NCBI GenBank assembly: GCA_950106755.1
Contig: OX467083.1
Coordinates: forward strand, 14,875,029-14,939,028
Source of the DNA: Climacium dendroides
Lineage: Eukaryota; Streptophyta; Bryopsida; Hypnales; Climaciaceae
Length of the DNA stretch: 64,000 nucleotides
Direction of reading: 5' to 3'
In this document: positions 25,258 to 38,100 of the stretch, piece by piece
Layout: every line of letters starts with the position of its first letter
Numbering within the stretch: the first letter of the stretch is position 1
Position numbers and translations under genes: made by a program
Notes under the pieces: model-generated
Told to the model about the DNA's origin: nothing
Seen by the model: the letters and a program-made list of their open reading frames with translations, nothing else
Database searches by the model: none

Positions 25258-28200
25258 TCATGGCTTCTATTAGAACTAATGGCCATGAGGTGCCTCTTCT
25301 CCTTTGGATAAATGGAGTTGGTGTCGTTGATGTGTCTAGTAACCTTTTTCATATTAATACAATTTTTTAGAGTCTTCTATCTCTATAGAAGAAAAGATTC
25401 ACTCTAAGTCAAAAACTTTTATTCAGTCAATTCTTATGTCCAAGGTTCACAATGACTATGACTATATTTAAAATTTACCTTTGGGTTGTTATGGGGCATT
25501 CAATTTGTCTTCAAATGTGATGGATGCTTCAACTGAGGTTCTACCCCCCTTTTTTGATGGATCCACTATCTAGATTCCATTAATTAGAGATGTTAAAATT
25601 GAGCCAAATATCCTTCTGAGTCTAATGATCTAGACAATCCTTCAAAGGTCAATCTTGTAGTATGAGAGTTTTTAAGTCTAATAGTTGAATTATCGAGCAA
25701 CTTGGAGGGAGACCCTATAGATGTCAATCGTAAATCGTTTACTTTTTGTACAATTGAGGCTTTTGGAAATGCAGAAATCTCGTAGTCTTGTGACTTGCTT
25801 AAAAGTAGTGCTAGTAGTTCAATCTTATTACATCTTCCCTTTTATCCAATAGACTGCCAATTTCCTAGTATAATGTAGTGTCTTAGGAAATTATCGAGTA
25901 TTGGGGGATCTAGAAACAAATTTGCAAATTTTTATATCCAGTCAATTGAATACCAGAAGGTGCAATTTTTTCCAACTAGTTTTAATGGTAACATTATCAT
26001 CAAGCTTCTACCATGCCAATCATCAACTTTGTCTAGTTCTTCTAAAAACTGTGGGTGGCACAGATAAAAGCCATGATGACTATACATGGTGTCATACAAT
26101 CACCTCAGACATTCACAATGAGCTAGGTCTGAAGTTCAAGAAGTTGTCTTGCTTTGGTCATTTGGCATGTGTGAATCTTGCATGCAATTACCTGAATCAA
26201 TGCTCACAAAGAAATAAAACAAAATAGTCAGATAACATTGTTTCTTTATTTTAAGTGGGATCAACTCTTCCTAAGGATTTGATTGTAGTTTGCAAAGTCT
26301 GTAAGCAAGAACCTTCTTGCATCAATTTCTGTAATGGTAGGATTTACTAAGTCATAGGTGTAATTCACATAACCTGGGTTTGCATTTATCTAGGCACACT
26401 CACAAACACCCTATTGCACAAACACTCAATTGTAGATGGTCTATGTAGAGATTTGGTGGAAATAATTTCAAGACTCATTGCAAGAAAAGTTGCCAAAACA
26501 CCTATTACTAAAGTATCTACAATTGTTTTGGTTGTTAGTAAGGAATTTTTAGATACATTCTTGGTTCACTCAAAAGATGGCCCAAAGGAAATACTATATG
26601 GGAAGGCACTAGATGACATAATAGACAAGTTTTAAGTCCTTAGTTTTCTAAACGTCAAAAACATTATTGCATCATTTCCTGGCACTGGAATTGGAGGTGG
26701 AAAGATTGACCGCCTATTTGGAGTGAAAAAGTAAGCAAAAATCAAGTTCATTCATAACAATGTGTTTCTTAGGCAAGGATAGGAAAAAATGTACCTCTTT
26801 AAGATGCTTGTCAATAAACTCAACAACAACATTGATCTTCTAAAAAGGATGCAACTAAGGGTAAATTTATTGAATTGTTGAATGATGTTTAACCATGTGA
26901 AATATACTAAGGGGTAGACTACAATTGCATGTTGCATATATGATTTTAAGTATTGTAAGGTTATAACAATTGTAGTATGTGATATGCAATTGGAAGATAT
27001 AGAAGGGCAAATCATTATATGGAAGTGTTTGAACAAAGTAATGGAGAAGAATGTTTTTTCTAATTCCAACTTTAAAGGCTTCATTGCAGACAATGCTCAA
27101 GTCAACTAGAATGCAGTTCAAATCATTTATGGATCAAATAATCCATCCCACAAGATGATTGACTGAGAACACACATGCTTCTTTCATTGGGCTATTTTAC
27201 TCAAGCAACACACTAAGAGACTTATTAAGCAAGAACTACAAGGTCAACATATGAAGCTTTATAAGGACTACAAAGACACCAAGACTCTAGAGGAATCAAA
27301 GAGTGGGTACCTTCAAGTCAAGACATGGTGGTATACCTTTAATGCAGCAAAAGAAGAATCTTTGAAGGAGCTTGAGCTCTGGTTAGCGTTTTGGAACTTT
27401 AGATATCGTCAATGGAGTGGCTTCATGAAATTGTGAGTTCCAATTTCATTTGCATTTTAATTCATATTGATTGATAATGTGAGTTTCATTGTGGCTTATG
27501 AGTTATAGCTAACATGAAGTCTTGTTTTTTGGCAAAATTTATCATTGAAATAATTGTCAGATATTCTATCTTGCAACCTATTAGAAATTATTCACAATAA
27601 GTAGTTGCAAACATCTAGTAAATATAGTACAAACCTGTACATTGTAATGTATGATGACTAGGTTCGCGCCTTCATGTAGATGACCAACTATTGGGTGTAT
27701 CTCAGTGGCGGGCCATTTTGATTCAGACCATCGTAATACAACTTGAGGTTGAAGAAGGTAGTTGCATTAATGGACAACAAACAAATTACAGATGCCTTGT
27801 GTAGTATACTTGGGGTCATAGACATTTGTACATGCATCCTACACTTAGAAGGGGAGGAAGTGTTTAGATCAACAAAGAGGAAACTTGATATACCTATTGG
27901 ATTTGTATTGCTTGAATAAGGTCAATTTCTCCCATCCGCGAGTACAAACTTGATCTATTACTGGTCAAGTTGGGAACATAGTAGATGATACATTGATACT
28001 CCACCAATACCTCATGTCAAACATGTTCTAAAGACAAATTGTAATCCTTCTCAATGGCACATAGCCCGCATTTTGGTGAAGTCCAAGAAAATGTATCATG
28101 CTATTCAAATAGAAATGGAGGTGAAGTGCAAGATGATCATTGTAATGGACTCTAAAGCCATTGCCTCTCCGTTGTATAAAGGGCAAAGCATGAGGTCAAG

Positions 28201-28480
28201 GGTTCAAAAGTGGAGATAGATGAGTTCAAGTGCAAGATGATCATTGTAAAGGAATCTAAAGCCATTGCCGCTCCGTTGCATAAGGGATAGAAGCGTGAGT
28301 TCAAGGATTCAAAAGTAGAGATAGATGAGTTTGAGGTTGTGGAATGGATTTATGGAAGACCACTTCATGTTGACAAACCTCCATGTATTTGCAATGGAAA
28401 AAACATTTGTAGAATGAGAAGGTACCCACTAATGAGCATTGAAACTAATGGGAGAATGCTTGAAATGTAACCAATAACAA
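25258..28480 (+). pseudogene. Decayed transposase-like gene of an unnamed plant family
   Basis: Plus-strand frames with many stops and shifts keep family-like blocks in a consistent order: MASIRTNGHEVPLLLWINGV (25258), then DGSTI (about 25560), a Cys-rich stretch CKVCKQEPSC (about 26295), then GLCRDLVEIISRLIARKV (26435), SKEFLDTFLVHSKDGPKE (26550), GFIADNAQVN (27070), EHTCFFHWAILLKQHTK (27170), and WLAFWNFRYRQWSGFM (27380). I associate blocks such as 'GF.AD.AQ.NW', 'FHW' and 'FW.FRYRQW.GFM' with a repetitive, unnamed protein family of non-seed plants and conifers. No catalytic triad can be assigned. The 3' part contains a 104-bp tandem duplication. Confidence 0.45.
28126..28334 (+). repeat. 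Two-copy 104-bp tandem duplication
   Basis: GTGCAAGATGATCATTGTAA begins at 28126 and again at 28230. Both copies continue with CTAAAGCCATTGC and end in AGATAGATGAGTT. It lies in the 3' part of the transposase-like relic. Confidence 0.8.
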
Positions 28481-31400
28481 TCTTAGAATGAACATCTTAC
28501 TTTACCCAGGCATTGGAGATGTCATCATTCCACTGTCTAGCATAGAACCTAACCACACGGTGCACTATATCACTCTCTCAAATTTTCCATCTAGCACTTA
28601 GCTAGACTTTAGCAGCATAGTGTTTGCATCTATTGGAAAGCAAGAAAAATATGTCAATTACAAACATCTATATTATATTTTCTACTACCTATGTAAGGTA
28701 GATTCTAAAAAAGACAAGTTTATTCACATCCTAAGCCTCAATATGGATGAAATCATGAAATTTCTTGAGAAAGCAAAAGTGATCAATATTCATGTCTAGT
28801 GAAAATATGTAAAAACTATAGAAACCAAAACTAATGTTACCTAAATTACATATGTAACTTGTGCTTTTATAGGAACTACACTATGTGTTTGAAAATATTC
28901 ATGCTATATATATTTCTTGTTGTCAAAATGATAGAACTTGATTGCTGAATATTCTTCTCCCTAAACTAAATATGAATAGTCCTTCTTGTATGTAGAATTC
29001 ATCATTTTTGCCCAATTGTTTTTGCTACTTTTTTGACCTTGGAAATACACTCCACTATTTTTTGCACTGAACTAGCGTCTGGGTAGCAAGAAATCAATTC
29101 AAAACACTTTTTTTTTACAACAACATTAGAAAAAATCTGAACCCTGCAGAAGGCCATTAAGGTTTTGTTTTTTGGCATGCCATAGTGCAAGTACAAAAAA
29201 AATTAAAAATATTTTTTTTGAAAAAATAAATTTTAAATTCAAAAAAATACTAAAACTTGATATGGCGCTGAAGTGTCGCTAATGTGGCACCAATAGTGCC
29301 ACATCAGCTGTTGTCATTAAAAAATAATAAATAAATAAAAAACAATTTCATTTCCTCTATAATTGCACTAGGGGGGGTTCAAAATTCGCAGCCTTTTGGA
29401 GGCCTAAAATTTTTGGTAATGCAAAAAGTACTTGAGCCTTCTTTCACCTTGCTTTTTTTTCCTTTTGGGGAATTTTTTTTTTTGGGAATTTCATACCTCA
29501 AACTAGTAAATGTGCACCAAAGTTTTCTACTCACACTTGTCATCTCGATAGCGAGAGGGTAGTTGGAAATGGTCTTTTCTATGTTAGGAAAATTAATCTA
29601 ATAGTGTTCACTCGCACCCATTTTGATTTTAGGTGGCATTTAAATCTTGAATGGAATGGGACTTAGTAATAATCCTACACCTTAGAAAATAATGTTTGAG
29701 TTGCCCAATTATAATTGCCATATCACATCCTTAGGGGGCCATATCACCCTTATCCATTCACAAGATAATACGTGGCACTTTATCCTAAAACAACTAAATG
29801 TCCTACCACCTATAAACTATAAAGTTAACAAATTAATTTCTGGAACCTTAACCCTAAATGAAGTCCAAAATGTTAAGTGAAGACAAAATTGTATACCACA
29901 ATGATGCATGTTAGTCAATTTCCGCCCTCACTTAGCATGTCCAATCATCCTACACAAGTCTACTTATATGATTCCATATAGGAACAAATAATGGTTATGG
30001 GATAAACTGGTTCCAACATTTAAACATGTTCAAATTAGCCCTTTAGATTGCTTGAATAAGGGAGTGAAAACCTAAACTCATGACTTTTATCACATAATAG
30101 CTTTCAAAAATAGAACTATAATAATAGGTTCACAAAAATAGGGCCCCCTTTATATATTTGTGGACTTAGAATTTCTAAGCTAGAATCCCACATACATGTA
30201 GGTTTTTTATCCCCAAATTGAAAAATCTACAACTTCTTTATAGTAAATCCATAGGTTCACAAAATATATGCTCATTGCTCTCAAGCTCATGCTTTTAGGC
30301 TCACAAACTAGAGTCATTGCTAAAGTTCATTCTCATGTTCTCCATAATTTGCTGAAGTTCCTTCATCAGGAAAGCGTCAAAATCTCTTGATGGGGCCCAT
30401 AATAAATATATTAATTTATGCATCTCAAATTTCTATATTAGACAAATTATCACCCCAAAATGCCATTTCACCTTATTTTATCATCTATCAACATGGTTTA
30501 TTATTTGTGTTAATTGATATCTAGGGGGTTTCCAAATTAACTAATCAAAACTTTTTTAGGCCAGATCAACAAAATCGTGTTGATTGCTTGTTGATTAGGG
30601 TCATTTTTTCTACTAGTGCATTCAAGACCATTTCAAAAATAGTTTAGCTTGAATGTGGCTCAACTTTTAATTAAAGAAGATTTAAGTCACAACACATTTT
30701 TTCATTAATTTGTACAACCTATATACTACAAGTTTAGAATGTTAAAATGAATTATATCCTTTCAATAGATGGCATGCAATGGAAATATCTCAAAAATTAT
30801 TATTATTTTAAAATAATTATGGGTGATTGCAAGAAACACTTATACTATTTTGTATCACACATTGTGTGGTAATTAATTTTGAGTATTTTTTTCTTGGAAT
30901 TACAATCTGAAACTTTGTAAGGGACATTTTGTTTGTAATCTTTATTCAATTAATGGGGCTTTCATTCTAAACTTTTTTAATTGAAAATTTTTGTTTGAAG
31001 GAATTCTAAAAATAATTAATTAATCTTGGGTTGTGTGTATGATATATATTTTTATATACAACAATTGCATAGTTTTTAAAGTGTGTTAGTAACAAAAATA
31101 AATGAAACAATAGAAAAAGATTTATAATCAAATTAGGATGGTATCAATGTTTGCTCTTGCATTTACAATTTTCAAAAGGGTTAAATTTATCAATCAATAG
31201 AAATTATATATTGATAGGTTGCCCTAATTAATAAAGGTTAATAGTAGGATTGGAAAAAAACTCCACCTTTGGTGATTTTTCAAATTCAAACACTTCAAGA
31301 AATATTCACTATAGATTGTCTCCGGAGAGAGACCTAGCCAATGAGACATCATCCCAAGAACAAATATGTGATGAGTAGTGAAAGTGAGCAAGGGAGATTG

Positions 31401-33613
31401 GTTGAAGCAATAGTTTATGGGTTAGGTCAAGTGAAATTCATATTTTTCATGTGTACTTCCATTTGGATTACAAGGCTTTGTAAGTAATTTTCCATTACTC
31501 AATACTTGTGAAATTTGGCATGCATATTTTCAACAATTAATTATTACATTTGATAAAAAGGAAAACTTTCCATTTGTAAATTTTTAGACAAGCCCCACCT
31601 AAAGTCATTGTGCATGAGAAAAAAATTCAACTTTTCCAAGGATTCAACTTTGATTGCAATTATCTCATAGTTTATATGGTCAAATTCTTTGAAAATTAAA
31701 GGACTTTCTAATTTGATAATAATAAGCAAGTTCCTATGATAAAATATTTAAAAATATGACTATACAAAAATTTGTTGATCTTAAAAAACACCAATTTAGA
31801 AATGACTTTAGAGGAAGGACCTCCTCCTTGGGGGTAAATTTGTCAAAAAAATATAATAAGCTTCCAATAAAATACTTGTATCTCACATGTAGTGCACTAT
31901 TTTTATTGCTAATTTGTACCTTTGAGACTCCATATTTTCCATTTTGACCAATAAATTTGCATATTATCTATCAAAATCAAATTTGTAATTGACTAATGGA
32001 TTGAAGTTTTTTTCAATTTTTTCCAATGATTTGAACTAGATTAGCTATATTGTTGAATATTGGATCCGTTGAAGTTGACCTCATGTATTTTTGATAGTTT
32101 TGAATAGGTCATATGGGATCCTTATTTTGTTCAATTTTATTCACTATTTTTTCAAAGAAGGCAAACAATCCCTTGTAGAAATAGAACATGCATAATTTAA
32201 AAAAAATTTAAATAAAAAATCCCCCCCTTAAAATCCCTTTGATAATCTCTATTGTTGATCTTAGGGCATTTTTTTTCCTATTTGTGTACCCCCTACAAAA
32301 TTCTAGTACAAGTATAAGCTCTGATGTAGAATTTCATTCCCCTTCTCATATTCATATTACTTTTGTACATAGACAATGACCCTACAAATGTGACTTAGTT
32401 AAGAGATGTTTACTTTAGCTTTGCAGCATTTTTTAAACTATTTTGAAACTCTAGTGTTGTTTTTGTGCCAATTGCCAATTTAAATTCTTTTTTTCAAAAA
32501 TGACACACATAATCCTTTGTAAAAAATTTTAAAAATGATTTTGAGTGTATTAAAAAATAATAGATGTACTAATTTATATTACTTTTGTAATTGCATTTGA
32601 TTTTTCAAAATTTTGCACACTGAGTGACTATCCACTATCTATTCAAAAGAAACAATCAGTATGTGGCTCCAAAACACTTGCTAAAACATTTATTTAATAT
32701 GTTATGAATTGTTACTTCTCTATTTTTTCATGTGTTTTTATTTATAAAGTGAGTTCTTGATATGGTTCTATTTGTTGTTTTTGCCTCAAATACATTGATA
32801 TTTATTTAAATGAAATTATTTTAGTAAAAAAAAATTGACCACTTGATTAAGCTTCCACTTAAGAATTAAAACCATTGCTCTAACTTTGTGTAATTGGTCA
32901 AATCAATTTCAGTGTATAATTAACTAGCATACATCTTTGTCCTCCAACTATATATAATATTATATGAAGTACAAAAAATAAAGTCCATCTATCATACATG
33001 TGAAGCCACGTATTCCAAAACATATAAGATTTTTGCAAGTTTTTCATTCTCCATTTTCCATTCCTTCGATTTATATTTAGTTTATTGATTTATTGCACTT
33101 GTTCTATTCACTTGTTAGAATACAGTTTTTTGGTATTTTATTAGCTCTTTACAACCTAAGAGGAAGTTTTGTATTGAGAAAAGCTAGAAGTGAAGAGGTT
33201 TGAGTAGGAGACCTTCATTATCAAAAAACAAATCACTACTAGTCTACTACAAAGATAGAGCCTCTTGTAAGGTATTTGCACTGATAATCACCATTATCCA
33301 CAACGCAACATTTACATTTGAACTAAAAAGCAATACTAACACTTAGACATTGATTACACAAGATGTACACAACCAAAACATAAGAACATGTGAGAACCTT
33401 TGAAAGCCTAGTATCAAATTTTGGTACACATAAAATCAATACTTTTAAAATTCATAATTTATTTGAAAAGTGTTTAGATAATACATGCTAGAATTACTTG
33501 GAATCCTTTTTCACTTGCCAATAAGTATTATTAAAACATTATTTATGCTTCACAATAATAATGATGCCCAATTCCTTGAAATAATTTTTAGTAAATTTTA
33601 CATAGAATTGAAA
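28481..33613. other. AT-rich intergenic DNA, no gene seen
   Basis: About 5 kb with no supportable gene. A lone CTACTAGTG near 30607 resembles a CACTA-type end but has no partner. A small hairpin TGTGGCAC...GTGCCACA lies at about 29290-29311. Confidence 0.5.
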
Positions 33614-33885
33614 AATAGAATTGACACCCAACCCAAATTGTTTCATACTTTTTGAACCTTCGTGGAATTAATTATGAATTTTGAAGTTGAAACATAGTGG
33701 TCACTAAAAGCAACCACCTCGTGAAATGTAGACTATTGATACATTAAATAGAATTGACATTTAACCCAAATAGATTCATATTTTTTGAACCTTCGTGGAA
33801 TTTGTTGTGAATGTTTGAAATTGAAACGCAGTGGTCACTAAAAATGACCACCTCCTGAAATGTAGACTGTCGTTACATTGAAGAA
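33614..33885. repeat. Tandem pair related to the TTAA-flanked element
   Basis: Two units of about 132 bp begin ATAGAATTGACA at 33616 and 33748. Each contains TTTTTGAACCTTCGTGGAATT, GTGGTCACTAAAA and GAAATGTAGACT. The same order of blocks, diverged, occurs inside the element at 1821-2698 (near 2100-2240) and at about 53760-53890. No terminal repeats remain here. Confidence 0.55.
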
Positions 33886-33899
33886 AGCAAAATGTACCT

Positions 33900-35120
33900 C
33901 TGTGTCATATTTGAGTCGCTTTTAGAGCAGGCTACCTCAGTGACCATTATGCGTCGCTGCTTGCTCCAACTGTGAGTCATGACTGCCTGCATATTACCAC
34001 TCACTCATAACGAGTATTTCTCATCCATCCATTTGGACCACGTTCAGCAGCGTTAGAGTGCACCAGAAGGATGAACGTAGTCAGTCGGAACGAATAGACT
34101 TTGGATGATCTCTTCAATTCATCTGACCGTCGTCACATTTGCCCTTTACTGTTCTCGTGCCGTCCCCGGGCTTCGCTCTCCCGAGGTCGATTCTCGTCTT
34201 CGATTCTGCTTCCGACTTCTACACACGCACATCGATTTTCGCTTCACCAAGCGTCGATTCAGGTTTCTCTTTACCGAAAGAACTTTGTCTCGTCGTTTTT
34301 GGCTCAGGGAATCGGAAGTTCTGTATTTTGGGGTCGTGTTCCATGTGTTGCCTCTTGTCTTGGTAGAGGATGCTGGAGAGAATGGTAATTCGAAGTTTCC
34401 AGACGGCACTACATGGTCGCATGTATGATCGTGGACTCTTTAGGTCCTTCTTGGAGTGAATGGAAGTGGCTTTGTTGGAGTTTGTGATTCTAGGGTGTGG
34501 AGTTTTTTGAATGAGGTAATGGCGTAATTGTTCACGGTGGAGGATAGCTTCCAGTTTCCGCTCGGCTTAAGGTAGCGTGTTTCGGGCTACAACGAGTGCG
34601 AGGATCGGCGTGTTTGTGTTTTTCTGGTTCTCTGTGTTTGATAACTTTGGACAAGCTCCCTTGCGATTGCTGAGAGGGATGATATGGTAAACCGACGAAA
34701 TTGAGTCGCATTTTGTGGACGATCGGGTGGTTGGAGGGGACGCTGCACTTGTGGTTCTGTTTCTTGACACCTACTTTAGACGGTCTAAATTAGGGTTTGA
34801 GACGGTCTGATGACTGGTTCATGGAAATGGCGGACAAGTGGCTGTTGAAAGTCGGAGTCGGTACGGTATCAGCGAACAGTCACGGGTGCTGGTACTGGTT
34901 CTGGTCGTTGGTTAGTTTTCCGGGATTTCGGTTATATCTGATCACTGTTCTGGTAGGAATGTCGACGATAAACCATTTTATGCATTCAATACTCATCGAA
35001 CCTTGGATGTGCAGGTGGTTGAGTTTTAGATTATTCTCAACGCAAGCCCCCTAGGGCGACTCCCGCACGCCCCATTGACGGTGCGGAGTTTCTATTTGAA
35101 GCTGACTGAAAGTGTCCGAG
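33900..35120 (+). promoter_or_regulatory. Upstream region and probable 5' leader of the dynamin gene
   Basis: Composition switches near 33.9 kb from AT-rich to balanced, CG-containing DNA that continues to the dynamin start. Several overlapping short frames at 34.1-34.4 kb on both strands show no protein similarity and are best explained by composition. A 5'-leader intron is possible but cannot be placed without transcripts. Confidence 0.4.
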
Positions 35121-38100
35121 ATGGATAACAACTTGATAGGCTTGGTCAACCGGATTCAGAGAGTTTGCACGGCTCTGGGCGACTACGGGGGCGGGGATGC
35201 AGTGGCAAGTCTCTGGGAATCTTTGCCATCCGTCGCGGTGGTGGGAGGCCAGGTTCGCGAGCTCGACCCTTCACGCAAGTAGCTTATATTGTCTGAGATA
35301 CTCATCGAACTTGATTGAGTCGTAGTGATTGAGGTCCCTGGGGAAGTGTTTTGAAGTGCAGGAGCCGCCTTTTAAGAGAGATTTTGACGTAGTTGTTTAA
35401 AGAGCTTCTTAAATTAATCTTATCACAGACCTTGATGGTGACGATTAATCGCAGACATATGGGAAGGGTATATAGGAACTATTCGCAGTGTGCGATGTGA
35501 ACTTACCATATTTAGTGTCATTGATACCGGTAGTGTGCTGTCTAAACAAGAGATGGCCTTTGCTTTTTATTGTGCATCAGGGGTGCGGCTCCCTTAATGG
35601 TCTGTTCTATTAGCCGTGGCACGGATGAATGAGATTACTTGCCCATCCCTGCAACTGACAGGAGGATAACAGGGCAATGTGTGTATTTTCTGATTAGAAA
35701 TATTTCGAGCAGGGCACTGATGGTCTATGAGTTGCAGACTTGCTTTCATGGGGATGGTACACTAATTAAAACCGTGTGTTGGATAGAGCTCTGGGAAGTC
35801 CTCGGTGCTTGAGAGCATTGTTGGGCGCGATTTCCTTCCCCGTGGCTCAGGTGATCATCCATTTGAAACGATGAACTTGGTCTCCTGCATTCCGTTCGTA
35901 GGCTAAAGTTTCTGAGAAGCAAAATATGCGTGCATTATATTTCGTGGACTCTGAAGGTTTTGGCTAGGTGCTTTGTATTTGGGGCATGCAACGGGCAAAG
36001 CATCTCTTGCTTAGGACAGCCTGTATTAGAAGTTCAGTGGTGAATCTTTGTCCTTTGCAGTCTGAAGTATCCGGTTACCAAAATTTGCCTCTGATTTGCA
36101 GGTATTGTGACACGACGGCCTCTTGTGCTGCAATTGCACAAGACCGACGACAAGTATGAGTACGCGGAGTTTCTTCATATGCCCAAGAGGCGGTTTACGG
36201 ATTTCGGTATGGGCTTCTTTGCAGTTGCCTCTATACGAGCGTGCTTAATTATTGCCCTTTGAACTTTTTTGTTGAGGTGTTCAGCGTGATATACCTGTTT
36301 GGAATGGGTCATTGTTTAAGCTGCAGCAATGGTTAGGCTTTGTGTCGACATTCTATGATGGAGCGTTCCAAGTACCAACTGCTTTGTGTACTGTGCAGCT
36401 GCTGTGAGGAAAGAGATTTCAGATGAAACTGACCGGATCACTGGGCGGTCGAAACAGATCTCTCCGGTGCCAATCCACTTGAGTGTTTATTCTCCGAATG
36501 GTAAGTGTGCCTATTTTTGGTTGCCGGAAGTTTCTCCTATGAACGTTAGCTGGTGTTGCTTGTCTCTTATGGTACAGGGACATTCTCTTCGTTCAGTGAC
36601 GCAGATGTGAATGTGTGCAAAGTGTGGAGATTGGTGAAGGGTCTGGGATGTTCCTGGAATGAGATACATCTTCAAGCACCTGTACTAACTGGAGAGTGTT
36701 GTAGTGCAGTGGTGAACCTGACTCTGATCGATCTCCCGGGTCTGACCAAGATCGCCGTGGGTAAGTGATGCGTTTTTGATGCATGATGTTTCTTTTGCCA
36801 TCAAAGAGCGTTGTTCTTGTGGATTCAAGTTTGTTTGGATGGAATATTTAGAAACATGCATTGAGCCTTTGTATTTTGCTGACTTGGATCCATTTGAGGA
36901 GGGATGCAGTTGGTTCTGTGAGAGCGTGCGTGAAAATTGCACCTTTTCTTTGAATTAATCTGATGAAATTTTCTGCGTGTACCTCAGACGGTCAATCTGA
37001 GAGCATAGTTTCTGATATTGAGAATATGGTCCGATCGTACATCGAGAAGGTACCGTGTTTACTACTTTAATGCTGCGGGCGATGTAAATGTTGAGTAGGA
37101 GAATGTGGGCATTGGTTACTGATGTTCAGGCTGGTGGTAGACGGCGGTTAACTGGGGAAATCTGGGCTGGTTTTTTATTTGAAGTGTCCCTCCCTTGTTG
37201 CTTTTGCAGCCGAACTGTATCATTCTGGCTGTATCTCCAGCCAATCAGGATATTGCTACTTCAGATGCTATAAAGATAGCGAGAGAGGTTGACCCACAAG
37301 GTGAGATATGACTAGATGCTGGAATGGCTGACAGATGAAGATTAATGACGTCTTGTGATTTTCTTTTGTGATTTGCAAAAGACTGCAGTACCTGGACAGT
37401 CAATGCTCCTCATTCACACGACATGACACTGAGTGCTGGTTACTACTGCGTTGGGGGTTGGTGTGTGTGTGTGTGTGCATGCTTGATGCTATTACCACAT
37501 GTTCTGAGTGCAGGGTGTTCCATTTTGCAGGTGAGAGAACGTTCGGTGTTCTCACAAAGCTGGACCTCATGGACAAGGGTACCAATGCTCTTGATGTGAG
37601 TAAATGTTTTCTGGGGATGGCTGCCTTTTGGGGCATGGAGAGCGTTTGATATAGCTTAGTGAGGAGCATGTGTGTCAGTCGGACTGAAGGTGATAAGCAT
37701 TCGATGATTTTACGTTGAGCGGTGTTGGGGCTAAAGTTTCGATGTCGGTTGGGGTGCAGGTATTAGAAGGGAGGTCTTATAGATTGGTGCATCCATGGGT
37801 AGGAGTTGTGAATCGCTCTCAGCAGGACATCAACAAGAACGTGGACATGATTGCTGCAAGGCGACGAGAACGGGAGTATTTTCATTCGAGTCCAGATTAC
37901 GGTCATCTTCAGAGCAAGATGGGATCGGAATATTTGGGCAGGGTTCTTTCCAAGGTTTGACTCTGGTTCTTGACCTTCTGAAGATCGACACTCGCGGTGG
38001 ACGCGAGTGGATCCTTTTTGTTCGGTGCTCACTTTTATGGAGGTCGTTTGTTTACTTCTTACTGTACGTTAGTTTGAAATGTTTTCGGACTCTGATGTTG

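Noticed and set aside
29285..29315. Small hairpin TGTGGCAC...GTGCCACA
   Set aside because: It is too short and isolated to support a terminator, RNA gene or element end.
30590..30615. CTACTAGTG resembling a CACTA-type right end
   Set aside because: No matching left end or target duplication could be found nearby.
34101..34428. Overlapping open frames in five phases upstream of the dynamin gene
   Set aside because: None has protein-like conservation, and openness in many frames indicates composition, not coding.
37460..37480. TG dinucleotide run in a dynamin-gene intron
   Set aside because: An ordinary short microsatellite with no further significance visible.
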